Origin: Neobacillus dielmonensis
GTDB lineage: Bacteria; Bacillota; Bacilli; Bacillales; Cytobacillaceae
Length of the DNA stretch: 64,000 nt
Direction: 5' to 3'
Assembly (NCBI RefSeq): GCF_000612665.1
Contig: NZ_HG942082.1
Location: 16,953-80,952, forward strand
Shown here: positions 25,737-34,749 of the stretch, in pieces
How positions within the stretch are numbered: the first letter of the stretch is position 1
How the letters are laid out: every line of letters starts with the position of its first letter
Program-made: the position numbers and the translations under genes
The notes under the pieces: generated by a model
What the model was told of the DNA's origin: nothing
The model's input: only the letters and a program-made list of their open reading frames with translations
The model's database searches: none

Positions 25737-26738
25737 TCATCCTAATTTCCGACCCGGAATCCGATCGATATTATCCAGCATAACGCCTGTACCGATGGCA
25801 ACGCAATCCATTGGGTTTTCAGCAACCAGTACGGGTACTTTCAACTCTTCAGCAAGAAGCATATCAATGCCGTGCAGTAAAGCTCCGCCGCCTGTTAGAA
25901 TGACGCCACGGTCAATGATGTCGGCAGAAAGTTCTGGTGGTGTGCGCTCAAGAACGCTTTTTGCTGCTTGAACAATCACAGAAACTGATTCGCGCAAGGC
26001 TGCCTCTATTTCTTCCGAACGAACCGTAATCGTACGTGGAAGACCGCTCACCATGTCGCGTCCGCGAATTTCCATTTCTTCTGAACGGGACCCAGGGAAT
26101 ACAGTTGCGATGTTGATTTTAATATTTTCCGCAGTACGTTCCCCAATCAACAGCTTGTATTCGCGCTTAATGTGGTTCAGAATTTCCATATCAAACTTGT
26201 CGCCGGCCATTTTAATGGAGGAAGAAGTCACGATATCGCCCATAGACAATACGGCCACATCTGTCGTTCCTCCCCCGATGTCTACTACCATATTTCCGCT
26301 TGGCTGGAAGATGTCCATCCCAGCGCCGATTGCTGCTACTTTTGGCTCTTCTTCTAGGTAAACTTTTTTCCCGCCGCTTTTCTCAGCAGCTTCCCTGATT
26401 GCTTTTTGCTCGACACTTGTGATGTTCGTTGGGCAGCAAATCAAGATGCGCGGCTTGGATAAAAAGCCTTTTACGTTCAGTTTATTAATAAAATGTTTTA
26501 ACATGGCTTCTGTTACGTCGAAATCAGCAATGACGCCATCCTTCAATGGACGAATTGCCACAATGTTTCCAGGAGTACGTCCCACCATCCGGCGAGCTTC
26601 TTCGCCGACGGCCAGTACTCGATTGGTATTTTTATCAATGGCAACCACAGACGGCTCATTCAATACAATGCCACGGCCTTTTACATGGATCAGTACGTTG
26701 GCCGTTCCTAAATCAATCCCTATATCCCTTGCAAACAT
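25737..26738 (-). CDS. mbl: MreB-like actin homologue Mbl
   Basis: A 333-residue cytoskeletal ATPase that guides lateral wall synthesis and rod shape. Actin-fold motifs: IGIDLGTANVLIHVKGRGI (phosphate 1), GNMVVDIGGGTTDVAVLS (phosphate 2), GVILTGGGALLHGIDMLL (adenosine). It is the Mbl paralogue rather than MreB by context: it sits directly downstream of spoIIID, as in B. subtilis. GAGGAAAGG upstream of ATG. Co-transcription with spoIIID is likely in part, with a 170-bp gap. Confidence 0.95.
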   Translation of the reverse strand: MFARDIGIDLGTANVLIHVKGRGIVLNEPSVVAIDKNTNRVLAVGEEARRMVGRTPGNIVAIRPLKDGVIADFDVTEAMLKHFINKLNVKGFLSKPRILICCPTNITSVEQKAIREAAEKSGGKKVYLEEEPKVAAIGAGMDIFQPSGNMVVDIGGGTTDVAVLSMGDIVTSSSIKMAGDKFDMEILNHIKREYKLLIGERTAENIKINIATVFPGSRSEEMEIRGRDMVSGLPRTITVRSEEIEAALRESVSVIVQAAKSVLERTPPELSADIIDRGVILTGGGALLHGIDMLLAEELKVPVLVAENPMDCVAIGTGVMLDNIDRIPGRKLG

Positions 26739-26907
26739 TCTCTATCCTTTCCTCCTCAAGACGGATTCCTATCATTTCCTAATTTTCTATTCTACCATAC
26801 TCCATCCAATATCCATAACAATATGATGGAATTTTTTGTGGAAATCCGTCGAAAAAAAGGGATTTAGAGAACTAACTTGTTTATTTCGGTTCCAATTGGT
26901 TGTGAGC

Positions 26908-27180
26908 TTACTTCACAGCCTCCCCTTCTTTTTCTTCTTTTTGATATTTCATCTTTGTCGCCTCGCCGCCCCGTAAATGACGAATCGATTTATGGTAGTC
27001 TAATATTTCTTTTACCTCGTTTGCAAGCTCAGGATTAATCTCAGGTAGTCTCTCGGTCAAATCCTTATGGACTGTACTTTTGGATACGCCAAACTCTTTC
27101 GCAATGACGCGAACTGTTTTCCTCGTCTCCACGATATACTTTCCAATCTTGATAGTCCTCTCTTTGATGTAATCGTGCAC
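26908..27180 (-). CDS. spoIIID: Sporulation transcription factor SpoIIID
   Basis: A 90-residue mother-cell DNA-binding protein that acts with sigma-E to activate or repress many sporulation genes. The helix-turn-helix TVRVIAKEFGVSKSTVHKDLTERLP and the basic C-terminal helix (HKSIRHLRGGEATKMKYQ) are characteristic and nearly invariant among Bacillaceae. GTG start with AGGGAGGG. In B. subtilis translation depends on a small upstream frame (usd); a frame from TTG 27275 runs into this gene here and could play the same part, but this is uncertain. Confidence 0.96.
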   Translation of the reverse strand: MHDYIKERTIKIGKYIVETRKTVRVIAKEFGVSKSTVHKDLTERLPEINPELANEVKEILDYHKSIRHLRGGEATKMKYQKEEKEGEAVK

Positions 27181-27613
27181 ACTCTCGCCCTCCCTAAATT
27201 GGATGTGAGTAGTGTGAAATGAGACCCGCTTATCACTTCGACGAAATGCTGCTTCCGCAAGGCTGGTTGCTGCAACGCCTCACGGCAGAAAGTGTATCTT
27301 TCTGATCATACGATGAATAATCATGTCCCCGGCTGGATCCCCGTTAACTTCAAACGATACCTCACCTCAAACACTCTCTTTGTATAAAGGTTTGGTACAT
27401 TGTATTAGCTTGGATAAGGGAATATGCACAAATTTCGCAATCGGGACAAGTTATTCTGTTATTTTTTTGAAAAATCAGACACCATTTGATTTTTCGACAT
27501 TTTCTTGTTTCGCCTTAAGATCGTTGCTGGGATAGGGTTTGGCTTGGAAATAGCTTGGCCGCTTGAGTTATTTCCCGAGAAATTTGTCGGATAAAAAGTC
27601 CTATGACCGTTTC
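27181..27613 (-). other. spoIIID upstream region
   Basis: 433 bp without a standard gene. The minus strand carries GATACACT about 105 bp before the GTG, resembling a sigma-E -10, and a possible usd-like leader frame from 27275. Neither is certain. Confidence 0.3.
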
Positions 27614-28213
27614 TCAATCCAGGACATTTATCATAATTTTCACCGCTTCCAGCAGGTCACGGCTCGACCAGGAAGGGATCCTTTTTTTCTGGTTAACCGC
27701 CAATTCATGGGAAGCCGGGATATGGACGAATCCTGCTGGCACGTTTTTGTCCTTTAATGCATGCAAGACCGTATACATCACGTTGTTGCATAGGTAGGTT
27801 CCGGCAGTGTTCGAAATTTCAGCAGGATAACCATGTTCCTTCAGGGTTTCGACGAATTTTCTAATTGGCAGTTTGGAAAAATAACCTGCTGGGCCGTCTT
27901 CGTAAATGGGAGCATCATTTAGGATGACACCTTTGTTGTCTGGTGCACCGTCACGGCAGTTGATGGCAATGCGTTCCGGTGTAATGTTTTCTCTGCCGCC
28001 AGCGAGACCGAGTGAGATGACGGCGTCCGGGTTGATTTGGTTGACTGCGTCTAACACGCGCTGACCAGCTTCATCGTATGTAACCGGTAAGAGCAAGCCT
28101 TTGATTTGGTAGTCCCCGATGGTCTGCCCGTCCAGTTCTTTGACGATTTTTTCTGTTGGGTTGATGGGAAAGTCAAGAAATGGTTCAAATCCAGTTAATA
28201 GAAGTGTTTTCAT
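27614..28213 (-). CDS. pcp: Pyroglutamyl-peptidase I
   Basis: Cysteine peptidase (C15) removing N-terminal pyroglutamate from peptides in the cytoplasm. The 199-residue protein has the family start LLTGFEPF, and the catalytic triad Glu 80 (ENITPER), Cys 142 (GTYLCNNVMY) and His 164 (GFVHIPASH). It is slightly shorter than B. subtilis Pcp (215 aa) but complete in all motifs. Ribosome binding site AGGAG. Divergent from the alkyltransferase-like gene with a short AT-rich intergenic region. Confidence 0.95.
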   Translation of the reverse strand: MKTLLLTGFEPFLDFPINPTEKIVKELDGQTIGDYQIKGLLLPVTYDEAGQRVLDAVNQINPDAVISLGLAGGRENITPERIAINCRDGAPDNKGVILNDAPIYEDGPAGYFSKLPIRKFVETLKEHGYPAEISNTAGTYLCNNVMYTVLHALKDKNVPAGFVHIPASHELAVNQKKRIPSWSSRDLLEAVKIMINVLD

Positions 28214-28301
28214 AGTTGTTTCTCCTCTGATTTTTTAAAATTATTATATAATTTTGTTATTATGAATGGAAAGAAATTAGTTTTAGAAGGGATTTTGAGC
28301 T

Positions 28302-28634
28302 GTGACACCTTTTACGGAGAAAGTAGTAAAGATTATTCAACATATTCCCGAGGGCAAAGTGATGACCTATGGCCAGATTGCTAAGCTGGCGGGAAGTCCG
28401 CGTGCAGCGCGTCAGGTGGTGCGAGTGCTGCATTCGATGAGCTGGAAATACCATCTGCCTTGGCATCGCGTCATTAACGCCAAAGGGCAAATTGCGCTCC
28501 AGGAGGATGATTCGTATCAAGAGCAGCGGTTGTCGCTGGAGGCGGAAGGGGTAGAAATCGGGCTCGGCGGGGTCATTGATTTGGGGAAATATCAATGGGA
28601 ACCGTCCGTGGAACAGTTTGAGGATTTGGTTTAG
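28302..28634 (+). CDS. Alkyltransferase-like protein (ATL), MGMT family without catalytic Cys
   Basis: A 110-residue member of the O6-methylguanine-DNA methyltransferase DNA-binding domain family. The helix-turn-helix and arginine finger are present (MTYGQIAKLAGSPRAARQVVRVLHS), but the active-site PCHR motif reads PWHR, with Trp in place of the alkyl-accepting Cys. Such ATL proteins bind O6-alkylguanine without repairing it and hand the lesion to nucleotide excision repair. GTG start preceded by AGAAGG. The stop is followed at once by the 21-bp phased repeat cluster. Confidence 0.9.
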   Translation: MTPFTEKVVKIIQHIPEGKVMTYGQIAKLAGSPRAARQVVRVLHSMSWKYHLPWHRVINAKGQIALQEDDSYQEQRLSLEAEGVEIGLGGVIDLGKYQWEPSVEQFEDLV

Positions 28635-28687
28635 CTTGGCTTGGGGCTAGGTTTCTTATAGGATTGCTGGGTAGGAGCTCGGCTTGT

Positions 28688-29953
28688 GCCAGTATTTCGG
28701 GTGGAATGGTTGATAAAAGGTTGAATTGTGCCGGTAAACTTGTGGGCTTTGCCGGTATTTTTGTGTACTCCGCCGGTAATCTAGTCCGAAGCGCCGGTAA
28801 GTTAAAATTGCTCAATTTAAAGAACAAATAGAGCGTGATATTCCCCTCTTTACAGAACAATCCTATTCCCAAAGCCTGCTGCCACTCCCCAGCCAACCTA
28901 GTTATTTGGCACATGCGGCTCGTGTGCCGGTATTTCGGGTGGAATGGTTGATAAAAAGCCGTATTGTGCCGGTAACCCTGTGAACTTTGCCGGTAAACTA
29001 GTCCGAAGCGCCGGTAAGTTAAAATAGCTCTATTTAAAGAACAAATAGAGCGTGATTATTCCCTTTTTATGGAACAATCCTATTCCCAAAGCCAGCTGCC
29101 ACTCCCCAACCAACCCGTTTATATGGCACAAGGGGCTCGTGCGCCGGTATTTCGGATGGAACGGTTGATAAAAGGACGTATTGTGCCGGTAAACTTGTGA
29201 ACTTTGCCGGTAAACTAGTCCGAAGCGCCGGTAATCTAAAATTGCTCTATTTAAAGAACAAATAGAGCGTGATATTCCCCTCTTTACAGAACAATCCTAT
29301 TCCCAAAGCCAGTTGGCCTCTCTCCAACCAACCTGGTTATATGACACAGAGAGTTCGTGTGCTGGTATTTCGGGTGGAGTGGTTGGTAAAAGGACCATTT
29401 GTGCCGGTAAACTTGTGAACTTTGCCGGTATTTTTGTGAACTCCGCCGATAATCTAGTCCGAAGCGCCGGTAATTTAAAATTGCTCAATTTAAAGGACAA
29501 ATAGAGCGTGATATTCCCCTCTTTACAGAACAATCCTATTCCCAAAGCCAGCTGCCACTCCCCAACCAACCCGGTTATATGGCACAGGGGGGATCGTGCG
29601 CCGGTATTTCGGATGGAATGGTTGATAGAAGGCTGAGTTGTGCCGGTAAACTTGTGAACTTTGCCGGTATTTTTGTGAACTCCGCTGGTAATCTAGTCCG
29701 AAGCGCCGGTAATTTAAAATTGCTCAATTTAAAGAACAAATAGAGCGTGATATTCCCCTCTTTACAGAACAATCCTTTTTCCAAAGCCAGCTGCCACTAC
29801 TCCCCAACCAACCCGGTTATATGGCAAAGGAGGATCGTTTGCCGGTATTTCGGATAGAACGGTTGATAAAAGGACAAATTGTGCCGGTAAACTTGTGAAC
29901 TTTGCCGGTATTTTTGTGAACTCCGCTGGTAATCTAGTCCGAATCGCCGGTAA
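28688..29953. repeat. 21-bp phased GCCGGTA array, cluster 2 (six blocks)
   Basis: Six blocks start at 28688, 28926, 29143, 29361, 29600 and 29841. Each has five or six GCCGGTA-type cores exactly 21 bp apart; the two shorter blocks lack one whole 21-bp unit. The second core is always GTTGATAA (one GTTGGTAA) and the third element is usually followed by TTGTGAACTTT. Spacers (~125 bp) are conserved and contain a hairpin GCTCTATTT / AAATAGAGC. The full gap 28635-30014 has no credible gene. Confidence 0.9.
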
Positions 29954-30014
29954 TTTAAAACAGCTCTTTACCAGGCTTCAAACAGCAAAAAAGCACCACG
30001 CCTGGTGCTTTTCC

Positions 30015-31997
30015 TTACTTCCTATTCATAAATACGTTCTTCACTTTATTCACCGCAACCGATGATCCGTTACCTTCCAACATCATCGCAATCATCAAAT
30101 CCGGTGAATCCGGGTTAAAGCCGATAAACCAGCCGTTCTCTTTACCCTTTTCCCCTTGTTTTTGCTTAAATTCCGCCGTACCAGTCTTACCAGCTAACGG
30201 ATATCCTGGGATTTCCGCGGTATGGGCCGTTCCATCGGGGTCCGACACAACCTTCCGCAAATCAGCCGCAATGAGTGCTGCATGGTCTGGTTTCACCACC
30301 GCTTCCTTCCACACCTGACTGCGCTTCTCTTCATCCAATAAAATTGGTTTTATCATATTGCCACCATTGACAAATGGCGTATAGGCCGACAACAAATGCA
30401 CCACACTCATCTGAATTTGCCCCTGACCATAACCAGAATCAGCCAGCGCGATCTCGCTGCCAAGGTCTCCAATCTTTGACTCATCGAGCGGGTACGGATA
30501 GTCCATCTTGGTTTCAAAACCGAATTTTTTCAGCCCCTCAGTAAAATTCTGCTTGCCCATTTTTAAAGCCGCCTGAGCAAAATAAATGTTGTCTGAGTAG
30601 ATAAAGGCTTTTTCCAAATTGATGGGACTGCCCACGTGAACACGCGTCACATAGTAGCCGCCCCACGAACTGTCTTTTTGCCATTGTTTATCTTTAATTT
30701 CCACGCCTTCCTCCGGCGTAATCGTACCATTATCGAGTGCCACCGAGGCCGTGATCGCCTTCATCACAGAACCTGGCGCAAATCCCATCTTAAATCGGGT
30801 AAGCAACGGCTGGCGTGCATCATCCTGCAGTGCTTTCCACTCTTCCGATGACATGCCTAAGGTAGCCAGATTTGGATCAAACGAAGGACTGCTAACCAGT
30901 GCCAAGGTTTCCCCTGTAGTTGGCTGCAGCGCCGCAGCCGTTCCTGCCTCGCCGCCCATCTCGTTGAACATCATGGACTGCAAGCCAGCGTCAATTGTCA
31001 GCTTGACGGTTTTTCCATCGACGACCGGCTTCTCAGCCAGCACTTCTTCGCCGCCATCCTTCTTTTTAATGAGAATTTTGACGCCGGTTTGTCCTTTCAG
31101 CTGCTCATCCAGCACTTGTTCCAGACCGCGTTTTCCAATGACGTCGGAGCTTGTGTAGCCCTTGTCTTTCAATTTTTCCAGATCGTCCGCTGTAATCGAG
31201 CCGACGTAGCCAATTAGCTGGGCCGCAGCCTCTTTATATGGATAAATCCGGGCCTCGACCTTGCGTGTTTGGACCGGCTCAAGAGCAATTAACTGAGCAA
31301 TCCGCTCCTGGTCGTCCATCGGCACCTTTTTGAGCGGCACAAACATGCCCGGTTTCACCCAGCTGGCGCTGAGCGCTTTATCGATTTGCTCTGGCGTTAT
31401 TTTTAACAGTGAAGCTAGCTGCTCCTTGATTGGCGCTGCCAGCTCTCCGGCCTTCACCCCGACCTCGTAAGCCTGGCCGTTCACAGCGAGCCCCGTGCCG
31501 TTGCGGTCAACAATTTCGCCCCGCTTCGGTGCGACCGTGCTCAAGCCAATTTTATCGCCTTCCTTCAGCTGTGGAAAAATAAATCCGGTATTCCAGTCGA
31601 CATACCAGTTTTCTTTGTCATCCTTGCCTTCTTTAGTTAAGTTGGCTTTGTGGCTGAATTGAATCGGACCTGCGATACTAGCCATTTTGGCAGAAAAAGA
31701 ATAGTGGGCCTGTTCCTTTTTGGCCTGATCGTCTTCTTTTGGCTGTTTAAATGAAACTTTTAGATCCGTTATTTCCAGATCATCATAAATTTTTTGATAG
31801 CGATTGGTGAAGTCTTCTTTGGAGATTGTCTTTTTGGCATCGTTAGAAAGGTAATCATACATCTTATCGAACTTTTGCTTGTTCCATAGTTCTATGTATT
31901 CGGAGAATCGTTCTTGAGGTGTGGTTTCTTTTTTGTTGCAGCCTGTAATGAACAGCCCCAGCACAAGCAAAAGCACGACCCCAACCAGTTTTTTCAA
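30015..31997 (-). CDS. Class B penicillin-binding protein, lipoprotein with MecA-type N-domain (PBP3/PbpC-like)
   Basis: A 660-residue D,D-transpeptidase that cross-links peptidoglycan outside the membrane. Start TTG 31997 (AAGGAGGGGG five bases upstream) gives a lipoprotein signal with lipobox FITGC. An NTF2-like MecA_N domain follows (about 25-150), then the PBP dimer domain (GEIVDRNGTGLA) and the transpeptidase with SxxK in APGSVMKAIT, SxN in YSDNIYF and KTGTAEFK (Lys about 604). B. subtilis PbpC (PBP3) has this layout, and in that class the MecA_N domain can go with low beta-lactam affinity. It is 180 bp downstream of spoIIQ on the same strand, with a hairpin between. Confidence 0.92.
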   Translation of the reverse strand: MKKLVGVVLLLVLGLFITGCNKKETTPQERFSEYIELWNKQKFDKMYDYLSNDAKKTISKEDFTNRYQKIYDDLEITDLKVSFKQPKEDDQAKKEQAHYSFSAKMASIAGPIQFSHKANLTKEGKDDKENWYVDWNTGFIFPQLKEGDKIGLSTVAPKRGEIVDRNGTGLAVNGQAYEVGVKAGELAAPIKEQLASLLKITPEQIDKALSASWVKPGMFVPLKKVPMDDQERIAQLIALEPVQTRKVEARIYPYKEAAAQLIGYVGSITADDLEKLKDKGYTSSDVIGKRGLEQVLDEQLKGQTGVKILIKKKDGGEEVLAEKPVVDGKTVKLTIDAGLQSMMFNEMGGEAGTAAALQPTTGETLALVSSPSFDPNLATLGMSSEEWKALQDDARQPLLTRFKMGFAPGSVMKAITASVALDNGTITPEEGVEIKDKQWQKDSSWGGYYVTRVHVGSPINLEKAFIYSDNIYFAQAALKMGKQNFTEGLKKFGFETKMDYPYPLDESKIGDLGSEIALADSGYGQGQIQMSVVHLLSAYTPFVNGGNMIKPILLDEEKRSQVWKEAVVKPDHAALIAADLRKVVSDPDGTAHTAEIPGYPLAGKTGTAEFKQKQGEKGKENGWFIGFNPDSPDLMIAMMLEGNGSSVAVNKVKNVFMNRK

Positions 31998-32133
31998 TCT
32001 AACCCCCTCCTTATCCCTTCCATCATACCACATCCTGCCAAATACAAGCACCGATTTTACTATAGGACGGATGGGCTATTTCGGGAGCGGATGCTTCTCA
32101 CTATGAACCGTCCCATTGGACCCTGCTGCATAA

Positions 32134-32166
32134 AAAAAAGAGGAAAGTGATCCCCTTCCCCTTTGC
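32134..32166 (-). terminator. Probable spoIIQ terminator
   Basis: On the minus strand an imperfect stem AGGGGAA / TTTCCTCT is followed by TTTTTTTT just after the spoIIQ stop. Confidence 0.5.
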
Positions 32167-32175
32167 TACTTTTTA

Positions 32176-33075
32176 TTATGAGTTTTTGCTTTTGTTGGTG
32201 GATTGTCCATCATTGGATGGTTGGTCGCCGGAATTGCTGTCAGTTGAGTCGTCACCTGTTTTGCTGTCAGTTGAGTCATCGTCTGATTCAGTGTCAGCGG
32301 CGGGATCATCTTCTGCGCCTTGGGAGTCGTCAATTTTTTGCTGATCTTCCTTGGCTTTTGGCGTATCCACTGATTCGGATTGCTTATCTTCTTGTAAAGT
32401 GTTTAGCGGTTTGTTGAAATAGTCGGATGGATTCACCGCGACGCCATCTTTACGGATTTCAAAATGGACGTGTGTTCCAGCTTTTTCATTGAACAAGCTT
32501 TGCCCAGCCTTGGCAAGCACATCACCTTGTTTAACTTCTTCGCCAGCTTTTACTTTTATGTCTTTCACGGATTGATATTGTGTTACAATACCATTGTCGT
32601 GTTCGATTTCAATGACGTTTCCAAGAATGGCATCTTCTTCGACACGAGTAACCGTTCCGGATAAAGATGCAGTTACATCAAAAGTTTCTCCGCCCTTCAC
32701 GGTAATATCAATACCGGTGTTTGGCTGGTAGGTGTTATTGTAAAATACTAGTGCTGCTTCTTGGTCTTCTGCTTTGGCGTTGAAATCATAGAATTTGGTT
32801 TTGATTTCAGCATTCTTTGCATTGGCCACTGGCATCTTCACATTTTCTAATGCTGAGTTGACTTCGACTGCCGGCGTTTGATTCTTTTTACCTGTCAGGT
32901 CAGAAGACTTATAGCTATATTTGTCTGAGTCTCCCGCACTGCTTTGGTACCAAAGAACACCGGTTAGAATGATTGCTGCACTTGCGATATAAATGGCTGG
33001 AAATACCCAACGCTTTTTGAAAAAGCGTTTTACACTGGAACTTTGAGAAGATCGTTTGTTTTCTTCCTCTCTCAT
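32176..33075 (-). CDS. spoIIQ: Stage II sporulation protein Q (LytM-like)
   Basis: A 299-residue forespore membrane protein that binds SpoIIIAH across the engulfed septum, forming the feeding channel. Cytoplasmic N-terminus, one transmembrane helix (about 29-46), linker, and an M23/LytM domain (about 110-220) with GTVTRV and GTHVHFEIRKDG. The second zinc pair HVH is kept, but the first motif reads NTGID where active enzymes have HTGID, so the protein should be enzymatically dead, as in B. subtilis. The C-terminal tail is long, acidic and Ser/Asp-rich. ATG 33075 chosen for GAGGTGATG upstream. Confidence 0.93.
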   Translation of the reverse strand: MREEENKRSSQSSSVKRFFKKRWVFPAIYIASAAIILTGVLWYQSSAGDSDKYSYKSSDLTGKKNQTPAVEVNSALENVKMPVANAKNAEIKTKFYDFNAKAEDQEAALVFYNNTYQPNTGIDITVKGGETFDVTASLSGTVTRVEEDAILGNVIEIEHDNGIVTQYQSVKDIKVKAGEEVKQGDVLAKAGQSLFNEKAGTHVHFEIRKDGVAVNPSDYFNKPLNTLQEDKQSESVDTPKAKEDQQKIDDSQGAEDDPAADTESDDDSTDSKTGDDSTDSNSGDQPSNDGQSTNKSKNS

Positions 33076-33194
33076 TTTCATCACCTCAGCAATCATTCTG
33101 AACAGATAAGTAGAATTATATACACTAGTCTGAAAAAATTTTTATTTTTCTACAATGATTAGGTTTTTATTCATAGTTTGGAGGAGTTTTTTTT

Positions 33195-33614
33195 ATGAAG
33201 TGGGTTTTGCGCGTCTTGCCATTGGTTTATATGGCGATTGTTTTTATCCAATCGAGCTTTCCCGCCGACAAGTTCGTCGAGCTGCCCGATTCTACCATTG
33301 ACCATACGATTAAGGAATCCTTGCATTTAATAGAGTTTGCGATTTTGTACGTGCTGCTAGTCTTGGCGATGCTGACGCGCCGCCGCGGGTTTACACCGGC
33401 CCTGAATGTGGCCTGCGCCGTGTTTGCCGGCCTCTATGGCATCAGTGACGAAATCCACCAATCGTTCTATCCCTACCGTTCCGCTTCCTGGTTTGATCTG
33501 GTGAAGGATTTCACCGGAATCGCGGTTTGCTATTATTTTGTGAGTGGGGCACTTTTTAAAGGAAAATTTAATGGGGTACGAAATTTACTCAGACGTGCGG
33601 AAAAATCACTGTAG
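33195..33614 (+). CDS. VanZ family protein
   Basis: A 139-residue membrane protein with four helices. VanZ-family signatures are QSSFPADKF near the start, HLIEFAILYVLL and GISDEIHQSFYPYRSASWFDLVKDFTG. Family members include a teicoplanin-resistance protein but most, like this one, have unknown function. GGAGGAG precedes the ATG. The gene converges with the NERD gene and overlaps it by 26 bp, with a shared terminator in the overlap zone. Confidence 0.85.
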   Translation: MKWVLRVLPLVYMAIVFIQSSFPADKFVELPDSTIDHTIKESLHLIEFAILYVLLVLAMLTRRRGFTPALNVACAVFAGLYGISDEIHQSFYPYRSASWFDLVKDFTGIAVCYYFVSGALFKGKFNGVRNLLRRAEKSL

Positions 33615-34602
33615 CTTTTGCTGCAGTGGTTTTATTTTTATAAAAGTACACTCTGTTTTTGAAGGTTCCTGAGTAGGCTAACTCCATCGAGTGAAAAATT
33701 CGGTTTGCTGTTCTGGAAGAGTTAATACAGAGCCATTGTCTAAGTTCACCATTTGTGATGGTGGGTTTGATTAAAAGAAAATGGTCATGGATGGTTTTGA
33801 CGTGTGCTGTTTTAGAAGTAGTTTTGCAATTGAGGCAGTTCCAGATGCCGCGTTCATATCTCATAGGCAAGTGTTCGCATACCGGACATTGGACACCTGG
33901 GAGAAGGTCGTTTTCGGTAAGGTTAAATTGTTTTAGCAGGTCGGGGTCATGGGGTGTATGGCTTGTTATGAGTAGGCGCCTAATTTTTTTGAGTTCTTTT
34001 ACATCTAAGATATCTTCTTTATACTGGCTCTGGATTTGGCTTATTTTTTCCAGTAGACATTCACTGTTACACATGTTGCGCTGCAGTTGTTCCGTGCCAG
34101 GGGCAAATTTTATGGTTGCCTTATCGTTGGCATTGACGAACAGGAAAGCAATTGGCAGTTTTGCACAATAGTGTTCCTGGAGCCACCTGGTCAGTTTGGC
34201 CGCCTGAAGCCGGGCTTGCGTGACTGGGTTTTTTATTCGTTCCGTGGTTCCGTTATTTGTAATCGTGGTCTGATTGAGGGCTTTTTCAAAAAAATACTCT
34301 CCTGATCGGTTTTTGACTTCAAGGACTAGTGCGAAAGAGGAACAAAGGATTAAATAGTCGATTTGGAAAAAGTAATTGCCAAGTTTGAGGCGGAGGTCGT
34401 GGAAAATGGTGTATTTGGTTTCGGGGAGCATGCTGAGATAGAAGACTAGTGATTTTTCACCTTTATAGCCAGCAAGCCATTTTTTGTATTCTGCCATTAC
34501 CTCGGGGAGTACAGGATGATTGGAGGGAATTCTGGGGATTAGGGCTTCGAATTTTTGGAGGCGGAGCGATTTCTGGCATTCCTTTGCAAACAATGATGGC
34601 AA
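33589..34602 (-). CDS. NERD domain protein with zinc ribbon
   Basis: A 337-residue protein. The nuclease-related NERD domain spans ~45-160 (GEKSLVFYLSMLP, then YFFQIDYLILCSSFALVLEVKNRSGEYFF with the Asp and E-x-K residues of the nuclease core). A zinc ribbon follows (CPVCEHLPM, 15 residues, CLNCKTTS) and a helical C-terminal region. NERD proteins are predicted DNA-processing enzymes; no experiment defines this one. TTG start with AAAGGATGA upstream. Not next to other defence genes, so no system can be claimed. Confidence 0.8.
   Translation of the reverse strand: MPSLFAKECQKSLRLQKFEALIPRIPSNHPVLPEVMAEYKKWLAGYKGEKSLVFYLSMLPETKYTIFHDLRLKLGNYFFQIDYLILCSSFALVLEVKNRSGEYFFEKALNQTTITNNGTTERIKNPVTQARLQAAKLTRWLQEHYCAKLPIAFLFVNANDKATIKFAPGTEQLQRNMCNSECLLEKISQIQSQYKEDILDVKELKKIRRLLITSHTPHDPDLLKQFNLTENDLLPGVQCPVCEHLPMRYERGIWNCLNCKTTSKTAHVKTIHDHFLLIKPTITNGELRQWLCINSSRTANRIFHSMELAYSGTFKNRVYFYKNKTTAAKATVIFPHV
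33606..33636. terminator. Convergent terminator inside the overlap of VanZ and NERD genes
   Basis: CACTGTAGC / GCTGCAGTG with T-rich DNA on the plus-strand side and A-rich on the other; lies within the last codons of the minus-strand gene. Confidence 0.6.
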
Positions 34603-34749
34603 AATGGCATCATCCTTTCATTTTTTCTACTATATTCTTCTTGAAGCTCTACTAATCCTATTTGGAATCAGCTAGATTTGTTACACTTTTTTGAACTCTT
34701 TCAGGATGCTGAGGATGGCGATGGGGTGCAAACGGTACTCTGGACCCTT

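Noticed and set aside
28573-29784. Open frames of 69-113 codons with LPAxxxx heptapeptide repeats on the minus strand
   Set aside because: They follow the 21-bp DNA repeat (21 is divisible by three), have no ribosome binding sites, and appear in opposite orientation at 34.8 kb with a different reading. The DNA motif, not the peptide, is conserved.
33589-34602. NERD protein as part of an anti-phage defence island
   Set aside because: Neighbours are VanZ, spoIIQ and a metal transporter; no helicase, nuclease partner or mobile element is nearby.
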